A DNA stretch of 64,000 nucleotides from Phymorhynchus buccinoides (GCA_017654935.2 CM065682.1:39677682-39741681), one strand, 5' to 3'; positions 8,173 through 20,812 are shown, numbered from the stretch's first letter. Made by a program: numbers and translations. The notes: a model not told the origin generated them from the sequence alone.

Positions 8173-10967
8173 TCTCCCCGTGGGGATGCCGGGGGGTCTT
8201 ACGTAAAAACAGTTTCCCCATTTTCTGGAAGTTCTGTGCTTGTAGCTTTCTCTAATTTCCCACTCTCTCTGTCTGGAAGTTCTGTGCTTGTAGCTTTCTC
8301 TAATGTCCCACTCTCTGTCTGGAAGTTCTGTGCTTGTAGCTTTCTCTAATTTCCCACTCTCTCTGTCTGGAAGTTCTGTGCTTGTAGCTTTCTCTAATGT
8401 CCCACTCTCTCTGTCTGGAAGTTATGTGCTTGTAGCTTCCTCTAATGTCCCACTCTCTCTGTCTGGAAGTTCTGTGCTTGTAGCTTTCTCTAATGTCCCA
8501 CTCTCTCTCTCTGTCTTGAAGTTCTGTGCTTGTAGCTTCCTCTAATGTCCCACTCTCTCTCTCTGTCTGGAAGTTCTGTGCTTGTAGCTTTCTCTAATGT
8601 CCCACTCTCTCTCTCTGTCTTGAAGTTCTGTGCTTGTAGCTTTCTCTAATGTCCCACTCTCTCTGTCTGGAAGTTCTGTGCTTGTAGCTTCCTCTAATTT
8701 TCCACTCTCTCTCTCTGTCTTGAAGTTCTGTGCTTGTAGCTTCCTCTAATGTCCCCACTCTCTGTCTGGAAGTTCTGTGCTTGTAGCTTCCTCTAATTTT
8801 CCACTCTCTCTCTCTGTCTTGAAGTTCTGTGCTTGTAGCTTCCTCTAATGTCCCACTCTCTGTCTGGAAGTTCTGTGCTTGTAGCTTCCTCTAATTTTCC
8901 ACTCTCTCTCTCTGTCTTGAAGTTCTGTGCTTGTAGCTTCCTCTAATGTCCCACTCTCTGTCTGGAAGTTCTGTGCTTGTAGCTTTCTCTAATTTTCCAC
9001 TCTCTCTCTCTGTCTTGAAGTTCTGTGCTTGTAGCTTCCTCTAATGCCCCACTCTCTCTGTGTCTGGAAGTTCTGTGCTTGTAACTTCCTCTAATGTCCC
9101 ACTCTCTCTGTCTGGAAGGTATGTGCTTGTAGCTTTCTTTAATTTCCCACTCTCTCTCTGTCTGGAAGTTCTGTGCTTGTAGCTTTCTCTAATTTCCCAC
9201 TCTCTCTGTCTGGAAGTTCTGTGCTTGTAGCTTTCTCTAATTTTCCACTCTCTCTCTCTGTCTTGAAGTTCTGTGCTTGTAGCTTCCTCTAATGTCCCAC
9301 TCTCTGTCTGGAAGTTCTGTGCTTGTAGCTTTCTCTAATTTTCCACTCTCTCTCTCTGTCTTGAAGTTCTGTGCTTGTAGCTTCCTCTAATGCCCCACTC
9401 TCTCTGTGTCTGGAAGTTCTGTGCTTGTAACTTCCTCTAATGTCCCACTCTCTCTGTCTGGAAGGTATGTGCTTGTAGCTTTCTTTAATTTCCCACTCTC
9501 TCTCTCTGTCTGGAAGTTCTGTGCTTGTAGCTTTCTCTAATTTCCCACTCTCTCTGTCTGGAAGTTCTGTGCTTGTAGCTTCCTCTAATGTCCCACTCTC
9601 TCAGTCTGGAAGTTCTGTGCTTGTAGCTTTCTCTAATGTCCCACTCTCTCTCTCTGTCTGGAAGTTCTGTGCTTGTAGCTTTCTCTACTGTTCCACTCTC
9701 TCTGTCTGGAAGTTCTGTGCTTGTAGCTTTCTCTAATTTCCCACACTCTCTGTCTGGAAGTTCTGTGCTTGTAACTTCCTCTAATTTCCCACTCTCTCTG
9801 TCTGGAAGTTCTGTGCTTGTAGCTTTCTCTAATTTCCCACTCTCTCTCTCTGTCTGGAAGTTCTGTGCTTGTAGCTTTCTCTAATGTCCCACTCTCTCTC
9901 TCTGTCTGGAAGTTCTGTGCTTGTAGCTTTCTCTAATGTCCCACTCTCTCTGTCTGGAAGTTCTGTGCTTGTAGCTTTCTCTAATGTCCCACTCTCTCTG
10001 TCTGGAAGTTCTGTGCTTGCAGCTTTCTCTAATGTCCCACTCTCTCTGTCTGGAAGTTATGTGCTTGTAGCTTTCTCTAATTTCCCACTCTCTCTGTCTG
10101 GAAGTTCTGTGCTTGTAGCTTTCTCTAATGTCCCACTCTCTCTGTCTGGAAGTTCTGTGCTTGTAGCTTTCTCTAATTTCCCACTCTCTCTGTCTGGAAG
10201 TTCTGTGCTTGTAGCTTTCTCGAATGTTCCACTATCTCTCCGTCTGGAAGTTCTGTGCTTGTAGCTTTCTCTAATGTCCCACTCTCTCTGTCTGGAAGTT
10301 CTGTGCTTGTAGCTTTCTCTAATGTCCCACTCTCTCTCTGTCTGGAAGTTCTGTGCTTGTAGAGTTCTCTAATTTCCCACTCTCTCTCTCTGTCTGGAAG
10401 TTCTGTGCTTGTAGCTTTCTCTAATGTCCCACTCTCTCTCTGTTTGGAAGTTCTGTGCTTGTAGCTTTCTCTAAGTTCCCACTCTCTCTGTCTGGAAGTT
10501 CTGTGCTTGTAGCTTTCTCTAATGTCCCACTCTCTCTGTCTGGAAGTTCTGTGCTTGTAGCTTTCTCTAATGTGACACTCTCTCTGTCTGGAAGTTCTGT
10601 GCTTGTAGCTTCCTCTAATGTCCCACTCTCTCTGTCTGGAAGTTCTGTGCTTGTAACTTCCTCTAATTTGGCACTCTCTCTGAATCTTCCTTTTCCCCTT
10701 TGCTTTTTATCACCTACTATCTTTTTGACTTATTGGCCCACTCTTCTCCCTTTTGTTTTTTAAATCCAAATATTTTGTTCTCCTTTGAGCTCCTCCGAAA
10801 TCGGAATGTGTCAGCTGTAATGGGTCAATAAGTCAGAAAGATAGTGGATTATACTTTTTTGAAAGCAAAGGGAGTCAAAGAGAGAGGCAGATTAGAGGAA
10901 GTTACAAGCACATAACTTCAAGGGGGAACTATTTTTACGAAAGACCCCCGGTATCCCCACGGGGAGA
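8173..10967. mobile_element. Foldback element with one expanded arm (copy A)
   Basis: The left end (TCTCCCCGTGGGGATGCCGG) and right end (CCCCACGGGGAGA) are inverted repeats, and homology continues inward: GTGCTTGTAGCTTTCTCTAAT on the left faces ATTAGAGGAAGTTACAAGCAC on the right. Near the centre (10,680-10,860) the arms still match, through TTTGCTTTTTATCACC and CTATCTTTTTGACTTATT. The right arm has one copy of the GAAGTTCTGTGCTTGTA block while the left arm has about 50 in tandem. Related single-arm sequence recurs in four spacers between 14.8 and 19.2 kb. Confidence 0.7.
8217..10676. repeat. 48-bp minisatellite (copy A)
   Basis: About 50 tandem units of 44-52 bp; the core is TCTGGAAGTTCTGTGCTTGT followed by AGCTTTCTCTAATGTCCCAC and a variable CT run. 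Variation is mainly in the CT run length and TTTCT versus TTCCT. The plus-strand frame SGSSVLVAFSNVPLSL is open over several blocks but breaks whenever the CT run changes by 2 bp. Copy B has about 33 units, so copy number differs by a third between copies. Confidence 0.95.
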
Positions 10968-11463
10968 TTAGACAGTATCAACTGACAGGACAAATAGAGA
11001 CAATTTTAGATTGGCATAATTATGGAGCGACTTAAAAGGAGAGACAAACATGTACGTCCATCACACACCAAACAGCACAATAATTAACCAACAGGTTCAG
11101 TTCTTTGCAACACGTTTATTGCAAAACGATTTGCACAAAGGCTAACAGAAATATATACATTTCTCTGCAACATCTTTACAATATATGACAATGTGAGTTC
11201 AAATCATGCTTAATTATAAAACAATGCACACATTTATAAACATACAATAATGTCCGCATAAACATTATGCAAATCCATCACTTAAACAGAAATACATAAT
11301 TATTTCAGAAAAAAGTATTGTTAGTTAATTAGTCTATTATAGTCCCGTCAACAGCTATGGTCTTCTCAGGATGTCACCACGTATAGTTCGACCACGTATA
11401 ACAGAAAACTATTGACCACCGGTTTAAATTTATCGGTTTAGAGGGCAATAATAAAACGACTTA

Positions 11464-11762
11464 AGGGCCAGCCACACGTCCTTACAGTTTGATTCTGATC
11501 GCTTCTCGGCCTTTTGGCTAAGACAGTGATTCGGGAACATAACTTTTTGTTTATATCCTGGTTGGTTTGTTCAGCCCGTCGTACATGGCGAAAGCTGATA
11601 CGCGACGTTAAACTGAACTTCCATCCACACGTCCACTAAAATCGCACGACTGTACGATACGATCATGTCATCTCGATGCGCCAATCACATTTTGTTCTTG
11701 GAGACCACGTGATTTAATCGTATTGTACAGTCGTGCGAGCTTAGCGGACATGTGGCTGGCAC
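11464..11762. mobile_element. MITE, GGGCCAGCC termini, interrupted (copy A)
   Basis: The left terminus AGGGCCAGCCACACGTCC continues, after removal of an inserted SINE, as ACTAAAATCGCACGACTGTA. The right terminus is its inverted partner (TACAGTCGTGCGAGC, then GGACATGTGGCTGGC). The copy B equivalent (36,990-37,290) keeps a better right end, GGCTGGCCCT. There is no ORF. Confidence 0.7.
11482..11634 (+). mobile_element. U2-headed SINE inserted in MITE (copy A, second)
   Basis: The U2-like 26-mer lies at 11,498-11,523, followed by CAGTGATTC and the same body as the 360-543 copy, without its 50-bp insert. The insertion is flanked by a perfect 10-bp direct repeat CCACACGTCC (11,472-11,481 and 11,625-11,634), a target-site duplication typical of LINE-mobilised SINEs. 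Fifteen bases (TTACAGTTTGATTCT) lie between the left duplication and the U2 head. Removing the insert restores the MITE terminus. Confidence 0.8.
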
Positions 11763-12059
11763 TATAAAGTTAAACAGAAATGCAAATGTAAGACAAATCA
11801 AATCATCATTGGTTTGACTCAAAAGAATCCAATGTATGCAAGCGTGGCAATAGAATTGGAATAGTAATGCAGAGCATAAAAACTTGAAGAATGGACACAA
11901 TAATTGCATTGTTTACTCCTGTAGAAAAACAATGAGAGAGAAACATCAAGTTAATTAAACATGTATTTACAATGTTGAATTTCTTTCATTCAGTTTGTTA
12001 GGACGCGGAACACACCACCACAACGGATAGTGTATCCTTTTTAATAAAGACATTCATGT

Positions 12060-12233
12060 ATGCCATCTTGCGTTTCTTGGCCATGACTTCCAGATAGCAG
12101 AGAAGGCAGTGCTATTCTGAGGGACTGGGCTGGAATTGGTTTATAGTGAAGATGCCGTGCCCAAGTAAATCCTCTTTCGACCAATGGAACTTTCTAGGAC
12201 CGCTGGCATCCAGGACGATTCCCAAAGCCTAAT

Positions 12234-12264
<31 letters not shown>

Positions 12265-12480
12265 CGGTGTGCTCATGCACTTAGCACACGCTAAGCCCAG
12301 TGGCAACGAAAAAGTTGTAATTTGGTCAAAATTTGCCCCCTCCTTTCTCATCAGTCACACAAAAATCGCATGCCAAATGTGTTTTTTTAAATTGGGTGGC
12401 GCGCCTCTGGCTGCGACGCGCTCTCCAAGTGGGAGAAACCCAATTTCACAGAGACGCCTCTGTGACTATAATACACCTAA
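12060..12480 (+). repeat. SINE-derived stretch (copy A)
   Basis: The first part (CCAGATAGCAGAGAAGGCAG through TTTATAGTGAAGATGCCG) has related copies near 53,500-53,565 and 46,645-46,682. It leads into the TCTTTCGGATGAGACGATAA core and tail also found in the tRNA-headed SINE at 3281-3660. Copy B has it at about 37,590-38,010. Confidence 0.55.
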
Positions 12481-13595
12481 CCTAATCTAACCTAACGTAA
12501 AGTACCAATTAGTTGAAGCTCTGAAAGCCAATGTAAATGCCTCCATGTTAAGCTGCCAGTCTTTCACAAAAGACTAGGCATAAAAGGTACCATAATTTTC
12601 ATTATGTTTTTAGTGGAAAAACAACAGTTATTGTACATCCCTTATTCTTCTTTCTTCCCAAATAACAAAAGATGCATAGTTTTCAAAACTGATTTACAGA
12701 CAGCCAGTCTTTCACATAAGACTAAAGAGTGCCATGAGTTTTCATTATTTACAGTGGAAAAATCAGTTATGCACATTCCCCATTCTACTTTTCCCAAACT
12801 TCAGGCAAGTGTCAGCAAAATAACAAAAGGCGCATAGTTATCAAAACTCATTTACAGTTGTCAGAACACAAAACCTATTTATAATTGAATTAGAAAGTAG
12901 GTGTTTTTAAGACGGGTTTATTATCTACACAACAGTAATGTAGTATTATTCTAAATAGAGATTGCTTCTTGCACAGATTTTCAGAGTTCAGAACGATCAT
13001 AACATCTTTTCGGAAGGCGCCTCCTTTTTAAAAGGATTCGCAAACTTCTATTTTTAAACAAAGTGTTATTAAAAGTGTTCTTAAGTCACCATACTAATTT
13101 ACAGGTTTTTGCTGACAAACAATAGTATAATATTGAGTATTTTTGAACCTGATTTACTACACAATGTTTATGTAACCTCCCTTGCAAACAAAATAACTTT
13201 TTATTTTATTTTTTAAACTTTCTAGTCAACTGGGACATGAAAGTTTGGTTGGCAATATGTAAATAGATCTGCATATATTTGAAAAAGTCAGACCCTTTTC
13301 GATCAGATTTTAACACTAAAAGTTTTAAAAGTTAGTTTTTTAACTCACGGCCCTGGAATTGTGACAGTGGAAAAGTAACCGGTTAGTTAAAACTCCAGAA
13401 TGTTATTTTAACATACATCTTACCAATTTTAACCTCTTTAAGCCTCAGCAGTACTAATAACAAATATCTTGTGCCTCTCCAGACATCAGCATTTCCAGGA
13501 TTCGTTTGTATTATTTGGTGGAAGGTTAAAAATGTATAGGTCGGCTAGCACACAATAAATAACAACTCCTTTGCTGTTCTCTCATAAAACATATT

Positions 13596-13739
13596 TCAAA
13601 TCATCTGAAAGAAAGACAGTGCCGGAAGAAAAAGTTCCTCGCTGCCAGAATAGATTGTAAAAGCAGCATCAGTGGAGGGGGCGGCAGATGCGCTGTAGAC
13701 ATTAGAGGGTTTCAACTTTACCGTCAAGCTTGAGATGCG
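13596..13739 (-). pseudogene. Candidate C-terminal coding exon, copy A only
   Basis: The minus-strand frame continues from the repeat ORF above it but is separated from it by an in-frame TAA (13,742-13,740). The 47 codons have normal composition (SNVYSASAAPSTDAAFTIYS, then GSEELFLPALSFFQMI) and end at TGA. CTCAAG/CTTGACG after a pyrimidine stretch could be an acceptor near 13,730. It may be the genuine last exon of the repeat-bearing gene, or chance. Copy B lacks this stretch because of the break at 38,972. Confidence 0.25.
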
Positions 13740-14817
13740 TTACGAAAAAGGAAAAGTGTTGTCAGGTACTCCGTGAACAGTGTGGGCAAGACGACGGACA
13801 CCAGCAGCAGAAGATTTCAAAACGGACGCTGAATCAGGGACACCGGTAGTGGGACATTTTAACATGGACCTTGAAACAGGGACACCGGCGGCAGTAGATT
13901 TAAAAACAGGCGCTGAATCAGGGACACTGGCAGCAAGTAATTTGAACTTGGACCTTGAAACAGGGACACCGGCGGCAGTAGATTTCAAAACAGGCGCTGA
14001 ATCAGGGACACTGGCAGCAAGAGATGTTGCAGCGGTCGCTGAAACATGGACACTATCAGCAGTAGGTTTCGTATCAGGCGCTGAAATAAGGACATTGGCA
14101 GCAAGAGATTTCAAAACAGACGCTGGATCAGGGACACTGCCAGATGGAGATGTTGCATCAGTGTGGGCAGGTAGAGGAATACTAGGAACAGTGTGGTCAT
14201 GTAGAGGGATGCTAGGATAAGTGTGGGCAGGTACACTGTGAACAGTATGGGCAAGACGAGGGACACCAGCAGCAGAAGACTTCAAAACGGACGCTGAATC
14301 AAGGACACTGGTAGTGGGAAATGTGAACATGGACCTTGAAACAGGGGCACTGGCGGACATTAGATTTCGAAACAGACGCTGGATCAGGGACACTGCCAGG
14401 TACTGGGAACAGCGTGGGCAGAATCAGGGACACTGGAAACAGCGTGGGCAGAATCAGGGACACTGGAAACGGTGTGGGCAGAATCAGGGACACTGGGAAC
14501 AGTGTGGCCAGAAACAGGGACACCAGGAAGAGCGTGGGCAGAAACAGGGACACTGGGAACAGTGTGGGCAGATACGGGAACACTGGGAACAGCGTGGGCA
14601 GAAACCGGGACATTGTGAACAGTGTGGACAGGTAGAGGGATACCTGGAACAGTGTGGGCAGGTAGAGGGAAAAGTGTGGGCATGTAGAGGGATACTAGGA
14701 AAAGTGTCGCAGGTACACCGTGAACAGTGTGGGCAAGACGAGGGACACCAGCAGCAGAAGATTTCAAAACGGACGCTGAATCAGGGACACCGGCAGTGGG
14801 AAATTTGAACATGGACC

Positions 14818-15140
14818 TTCTTCTTCTTTGATCGCTCAGACAGTTTCCTGTCAATTAGGAGCGCAGATGCGTCATGCTGCCGTTATGCGCCTAACTAAGG
14901 AATAGCTAGGCCCAGCAAGTCCGACTTCGGCTGGAGGAAATCTTTTTTAAAGTTTTTTGTGAAAAAAGGCAGCAGAATGGACCAGGTAAGGCAGAAAGAT
15001 AGTAGATGACAGCAAGCAAAGGGAAACGGCAGAGTCAAAGAGAGTGACAGATTAGAGGAATATACAAGCACAGAACTTCCAGAAGGTGGGGGAACTATTT
15101 ATACAAAAGACCCCCCGGTATCCCCACGAGGGGGGGGGGG
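14818..15140. repeat. Spacer 1 within the satellite region
   Basis: The roughly 320-bp spacer starts at the TTCTTCTTC run and passes through GATCGCTCAGACAGTTTCCT and GCCCAGCAAGTCCGACTTCG. It ends in the arm of the foldback element (ATTAGAGGAA, ACAAGCACAGAACTTCC, GGTATCCCCACG). On the minus strand it carries a TATA-like GTATAAATAG (15,104-15,095). The minus-strand repeat frame stops shortly after entering it (LLYK or FV ends). Confidence 0.7.
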
Positions 15141-16192
15141 ACATAGACCTTGAGACAGGGACACTGGCGGCAGTAGATTTCGAAACAGGCGCTGAATCAG
15201 GGACACTGGCAGCAAGAGAGTTTGCAGCGGTCGCTGAAACAGGGACACTATCAGCAGTAGGCTTCGTATCAGGCGCTGAAACAAGGACATTGGCAGCAAG
15301 AGTTTCAAAACAGACGCTGGATCAGGGACACTACCCGTTGGAGATGTTGCATCAGGTGCTGAATAAGGGATACTGGAAACAGCATGGGCAGAATCCGTGA
15401 CACTGGGAACTGTGGGCAGAATCATCAGAGATATTGTGAACAGCGTGGGCAGAATCAGGGACACTGGGAACAGTGTGGGCAGAATCAGGGACACTGGGAA
15501 CAGTGTGGGCAGTATCAGGGACATTGTGAACAGCGTGGGCAGAATCAGGGACACTGGGAACAGCGTGGGCAGAATCAGAGACTCTGGGAACAGCGTGGGC
15601 AGAATCAGGGACACTGGGAACAGCGTGGGCAGAAACAGGGACACTGGGAAAACAGGGACCTTGAAACAGGGACACTGGCGGCAGTAGATTTTGAAACAGA
15701 CGCTGGATCAGGGACACTGCCAGATACTGGGAACAGCGTGGGCAGAATGAGGGACACTGGAAACAGCGTGGGCAGAATGAGGGACACTGGAAACAGCTTG
15801 GCCAGAAACAGGGACACCAGGAAGAGCGTGGGCAGAATCAGGGACACTGGAAACCGTGTGGGCAGAATCAGTGATACTGGGAACAGTGTGGCCAGAAACA
15901 GGGACACCAGGAAGAGCGTGGGCAGAAACAGGGACACTGGGAACAGTGTGGCCAGATACGGGACCACTGGGAACAGCGTGGGCAGAAACAGGGACATTGC
16001 GAACAGGTAGAGGGATGCCTAGACAAGTGTGGGCAGGCAGAGGGAAAAGTGTGGGCATGTAGAGGGATACTAGGAAAGGTGTGGGCAGGTACACCGTGAA
16101 CAGTGTGGGCAAGACGAGGGACACCAGCAGCAGAAGATTTCAAAACGGACGCCGAATCAGGGACACCGGCAGTGGGAAATTTGAACATGGAC

Positions 16193-16510
16193 ATTCTTCT
16201 TCTTTGATCGCTCAGACAGTTTCCTGTCAATTAGGAGCGCATATGCGTCATGCTGCCGTTATGCGCCCAACTAAGAAAAAGCTAGGCCCAGCAAGTCCGA
16301 CTTCGGCTGGAGGAAATCGTTTTCATGTATTTCGTGAAAAAAGGCAGCAGAATGGACCAGGTAAGGCAGAAAGATAGTAGATGACAGCAAGCAAAGGGAA
16401 ACGGCAGAGTCAAAGAGAGTGACAGATTAGAGGAAGATACAAGCACAGAACTTCCAGAAGGTGGGGGAACTATTTATACAAAAGAACCCCCGGTATCCCC
16501 CCGGGGGGGA
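16193..16510. repeat. Spacer 2 within the satellite region
   Basis: Same structure as spacer 1, including the foldback arm and GTATAAATAG on the minus strand. Together the spacers divide the satellite into blocks of about 1.0-1.4 kb, a higher-order repeat. Confidence 0.7.
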
Positions 16511-17295
16511 ACATGGACCTTGAAACAGGGACACTAGCGGCAGTAGATTTCAAAACAGGCGCTGCATCAGGGACACTGGCAGCAAGAGATTTTGCAGCGG
16601 TCGATGAAACAGGGACACTATCAGCAGTAGGCTTCGTATCAGGCGCTGAAGCAAGGACATTGGCAGCAAGAAATTTTAAAACAGACGCTGGATCAGGGAC
16701 ACTGCCAGATGGAGATGTTGCATCAGGTGCTGAATCAGGGACACTGGGAACAGCGTGGGAAGACTCAGGGACACTGGGAACTATGGGCAGAATCAGGAAT
16801 ACTGGGAACAGGGTGGGCAGAATCAGAGACATTGTGAACAGCGTGGGCAGCATCAAAGACTCTGGGAACAGTGTGGGCAGAATCAGGGACACTGGAAACG
16901 ATGTGGGCAGAATCAGGTACACTGGGAACAGTGTGGACAGAAACAGGGACAGTGGGAACAGTGTGGGCAGGTAGAGGGATACCTGAAAAAGTGTGGGCAG
17001 GTAGAGGGATACCTGGAACAGTGTGGGCAGGTAGAGGGATACCTGGAAAAGTGTGGGCAGGTAGAGGGATACCTGGAAAAGTGTGGGCAGGTAGAGGAAT
17101 ACCAAGAAAAGTCTGGGCATGTAGAGGGATACAAGGAAAAGTGTGGGCAGGTACACCGTGAACAGTGTGGGCAAGACGAGGGACACCAGCAGCAGATTTC
17201 AAAACGGACGCTGAATCTGGGGCACTGGTAGTGGGAAATTTTAACATGGACCTTGAAACAGGGACACTGGTAGTGGGAAATTTGAACATGGACCT

Positions 17296-17620
17296 TCTTC
17301 TTCTTCTTCTTTGATCGCTCAGACAATTTCCTGTCAATTAGGAGCGCAGATGCGTCATGCTGCCGTTATGCGCCTAACTAAGAAATAGCTAGGCCCAGCA
17401 AGTCCGACTTCGGCTGGAGGAAATCGTTTTGAAAGTATTTCGTGAAAAAAGGCAGCAGAATGGACCAGGTAAGGCAGAAAGATAGTAGATGACAGCAAGC
17501 AAAGGGAAACGGCAGAGTCAAAGAGAGCGACAGATTAGAGGAAGTTACAAGCACAGAACTTCCAGAAGGTGGGGGAACTATTTATACAAAAGACCCCCCG
17601 GTATCCCCACGGGGGGGAAC
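17296..17620. repeat. Spacer 3 within the satellite region
   Basis: Same structure; the TTCTTC run is longer here. The TATA-like motif is at 17,587-17,578 on the minus strand. Confidence 0.7.
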
Positions 17621-18842
17621 ATGGACCTTGAAACAGGGACACTGGCGGCAGTAGATTTCAAAACAGGCGCTGAATCAGGGACACTGGCAGCAAGAGATTT
17701 TGCAGCGGTCGATGAAACAGGGACACTATCAGCAGTAGGCTTCGTATCAGGCGCTGAAACAAGGACATTGGCAGCAAGAGATTTCAAAACAGACGCTGGA
17801 TCAGGGACATTGACAGATGGAGATGTTGCATCAGGTGCTGAATCAGGGACACTGGGAACATCGTGGGTAGAATCATTGACACTGGAAACAGCGTGGGCAG
17901 AATCAGGGACACTGGGAACTGTGGGCAGAATCAGGGACACTGGGAACAGTGTGGGCTGAATCAGGGACATTGGTAACAGTGTGGGCAGCATCAAAGACTC
18001 TGGGAACAGTGTGGGTAGAATTAGGGACACTGGAAGCAAACGATGTGGGCAGAAACAGGGACACTGGGAACAGGGTGGGCAGAAACGGGATACCTGAAAA
18101 AGTGTGGGCAGGTAGAAGGATACCTGGAAAAGTGTGCGCAGGTAGAGGAATACCTGGAAAAGTGTGGGCAGTTAGAGGAATACCTGGAAATGTGTTGGCA
18201 GGTAGAGGAATACTAGGAACAGTGTGGTCATGTAGAGGGATACTAGGAAAAGTGTGGGCAGGTACACTGTGAACAGTGTGGGCAAGACGAGGGACAGCAG
18301 CAGCAGAAGACTTCAAAACGGACGCTGAATCAGGGACACTGGTAGTGGGAAATGTGAACATGGACCTTGAAACAGGGACACTGGCGGCAGTAGATTTCGA
18401 AACAGACGCTGGATCAGGGACACTGCCAGATACTGGGAACAGCGTGGGCAGAATCAGGGACACTGGAAACGGTGTGGGCAGATCAAGGACACTGGAAACC
18501 GTGTGGGCAGAATCAGTGATACTGGGAACAGTGTGGCCAGAAACAGGGACACCAGGAAGAGCGTGGGCAGAAACAAGGACATTGTGAACAGGTAGAGGGA
18601 TGCCTAGACAAGTGTGGGCAGGTAGAGGGAAAAGTGTGGGCAGGTAGAGGGAAAAGTGTGGGCATGTAGAGGGATACTAGGAAAAGTGTGGGCAGGTACA
18701 CCGTAAAAAGTGTGGGCAAGACGACGGACACCAGCAGCAGAAGATTTCAAAACGGACGCTGAATCAGGGACATTGGTAGTGGGAAATTTGAACATGGACC
18801 TTGAAACAGGGACACCGGCAGTGGGAAATTTGAACATGGACC

Positions 18843-19168
18843 TCCTTCTTCTTCTTCGTTGATCGCTCAGACAGTTTTTTCTGTCAATTAGGAGCGCAGG
18901 TGCGTCATGCTGCCGTTATGCGCCTAACTAAGAAATAGCTAGGCCCAGCAAGTCCGACTTCGGCTGGAGGAAATCGTTTTGAAAGTATTTCGTGAAAAAA
19001 GGCAGGAGAATGGACAGGTAAGGCAGAAAGATAATAGATGACAGCAAACAAAGGGAAACGACAGAGTCAAAGAGAGCGACAGATTAGAGGAAGTTACAAG
19101 CACAGAACTTCCAGAAGGTGGGGGAACTATTTATACAAAAGAACCCCCGGTATCCCCACGTGGGGGAA
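18843..19168. repeat. Spacer 4 within the satellite region
   Basis: Same structure; it differs by a few indels (CAGTTTTTTCTGTC) and by GGTATCCCCACGTGGG at the end. No fifth spacer is present before 22.3 kb. Confidence 0.7.
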
Positions 19169-20812
19169 CATGGACCTTGAAACAGGGACACTGGCGGCAG
19201 TAGATTTCAAAACAGGCGCTGAATCAGGGACACTGGCAGCAAGAGATTTTGCAGCGGTCGATGAAACAGGGACACTATCAGCAGTAGGCTTCGTATCAGG
19301 CGCTGAAACAAGGACATTGGCAGCAAGAGATTTCAAAACAGACGCTGAATCAGGGACACTGGGAACAGCGTGGGCAGAATCAGGGACACTGGGAACAGTG
19401 TGGGCAGAATCAGGGACATTGGGAACAGCGTGGGCAGAATCAGGGACACTGTGAACAGTGTGGGCAGAATCAGGGACACTGGGAACAGCGTGGGCAGAAT
19501 CAGGGACACTGGGAACAGCGTGGGCAGAATCAGGGACACTGGAAGCAGTGTGGGAAGAATCAGGGATACTGGGAAATGTGGGCAGAATCAGGGACACTGG
19601 GAACAGTGTGGGCAGAATCAGGGACACTGGGATCTGCGTGGGCCGAATCAGGGACACTGGAACGGTGTGAGCAGAATCAGAGACACTGGGAACAATGTGG
19701 CCAGAAACAGGGACACCAGGAAAAGTGGGCAGAAACAGGGACACTGGAAACAGTGTGGGCAGGAACGGGGACACTGGGAACAGCGTGGGCAGAAACAGGG
19801 ACACTGGGAACAGCGTGGGCAGAAACAGGGACATTGTGAACAGTGTGGGCAGGTAAAGGGATACCTGGAAAGGTGTGGGCAGGTAAAGGAATACCTGGAA
19901 AAGTGTGGGCAGGTAGAAGGAAAAGTGTGGGCAGGTAGAGGGATACTAGGAAAAGTGTGGGCAGGTACACCGTGAACAGTGTGGGCAAGACGAGGGACAT
20001 CAGCAGCAGAAGATTTCAAAACGGACGCTGAATCAGGGACACTGGTAGTGGGAAATTTTAACATGGACTTTGAAACAGGGACACTGGTAATGGGAAAATT
20101 GAACATGGACCATAAAACAGGGACACTGGCGGCAGTAGATTTCAAAACTGGCGCTGAATCAGGGACACTGGCAGCAAGAGATTTTGCAGTGGTCGCTGAA
20201 ACTTGGGACACTATCAGCAGTGGGCTTCGTATCAGTCGCTGAAACAAGGACATTTGCAGTAATATATTTCAAAACAGACGCTGGATCAGGGACACTGCCA
20301 GATGGAGATGTTGCATCAGGTGCTGAATCAGGGACACTGAGAACAGTGTGGGCAGCATCAGGGACACTGGAAACATCGTGGGCTGAATCAGGGACACTGG
20401 GAACTGTGGGCATAATCACGGACACTGGGAACAGTGTGGGCAGAATCAGGGACACTGGAAACAGCGTGGGCAGAATCAGGGACACTGGGAACTGTGGGCA
20501 GAATCACGGACACTGGGAACAGTGTGGGCAGAATCAGGGACACTGGGAACAGCGTGGGCAGAATCAGGGACACTGGGAACAGTGTGGGCAGAATCAGGGA
20601 CATTGAGAACAGCGTGGGCAGAATCAGGGACACTAGAAACAGTGTGGGCAGAATCAGGGACACTGGAAACGCTGTGGGCAGAATCAGGGACACTGGAAAC
20701 AGCGTGGGCAGAATCAGGGACACTGGGAACCGTGTGGGCAGAATCAGGGACTCTTGGAACAGTGTGGGTAGATTCAGAGACTCTTGGAACAGTGTGGGTA
20801 GAATCAGAGACA

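Larger units (their letters stand above)
10968..13595. other. AT-rich stretch without a recognised gene
   Basis: No coding region with motifs was found. It holds a MITE interrupted by a U2-headed SINE (11,464-11,762), a SINE-derived stretch (about 12,060-12,480), and AT-rich unique sequence containing three related CAGTCTTTCACA-type stretches (12,557-12,840). Copy B matches it from about 36,490 to 38,972. Confidence 0.6.

Noticed and set aside
8158..10763. Plus-strand ORFs with SGSSVLVAFSNVPLSL repeats
   Set aside because: Products of the 48-bp minisatellite; frames break with each 2-bp change in the CT run, which argues against coding.
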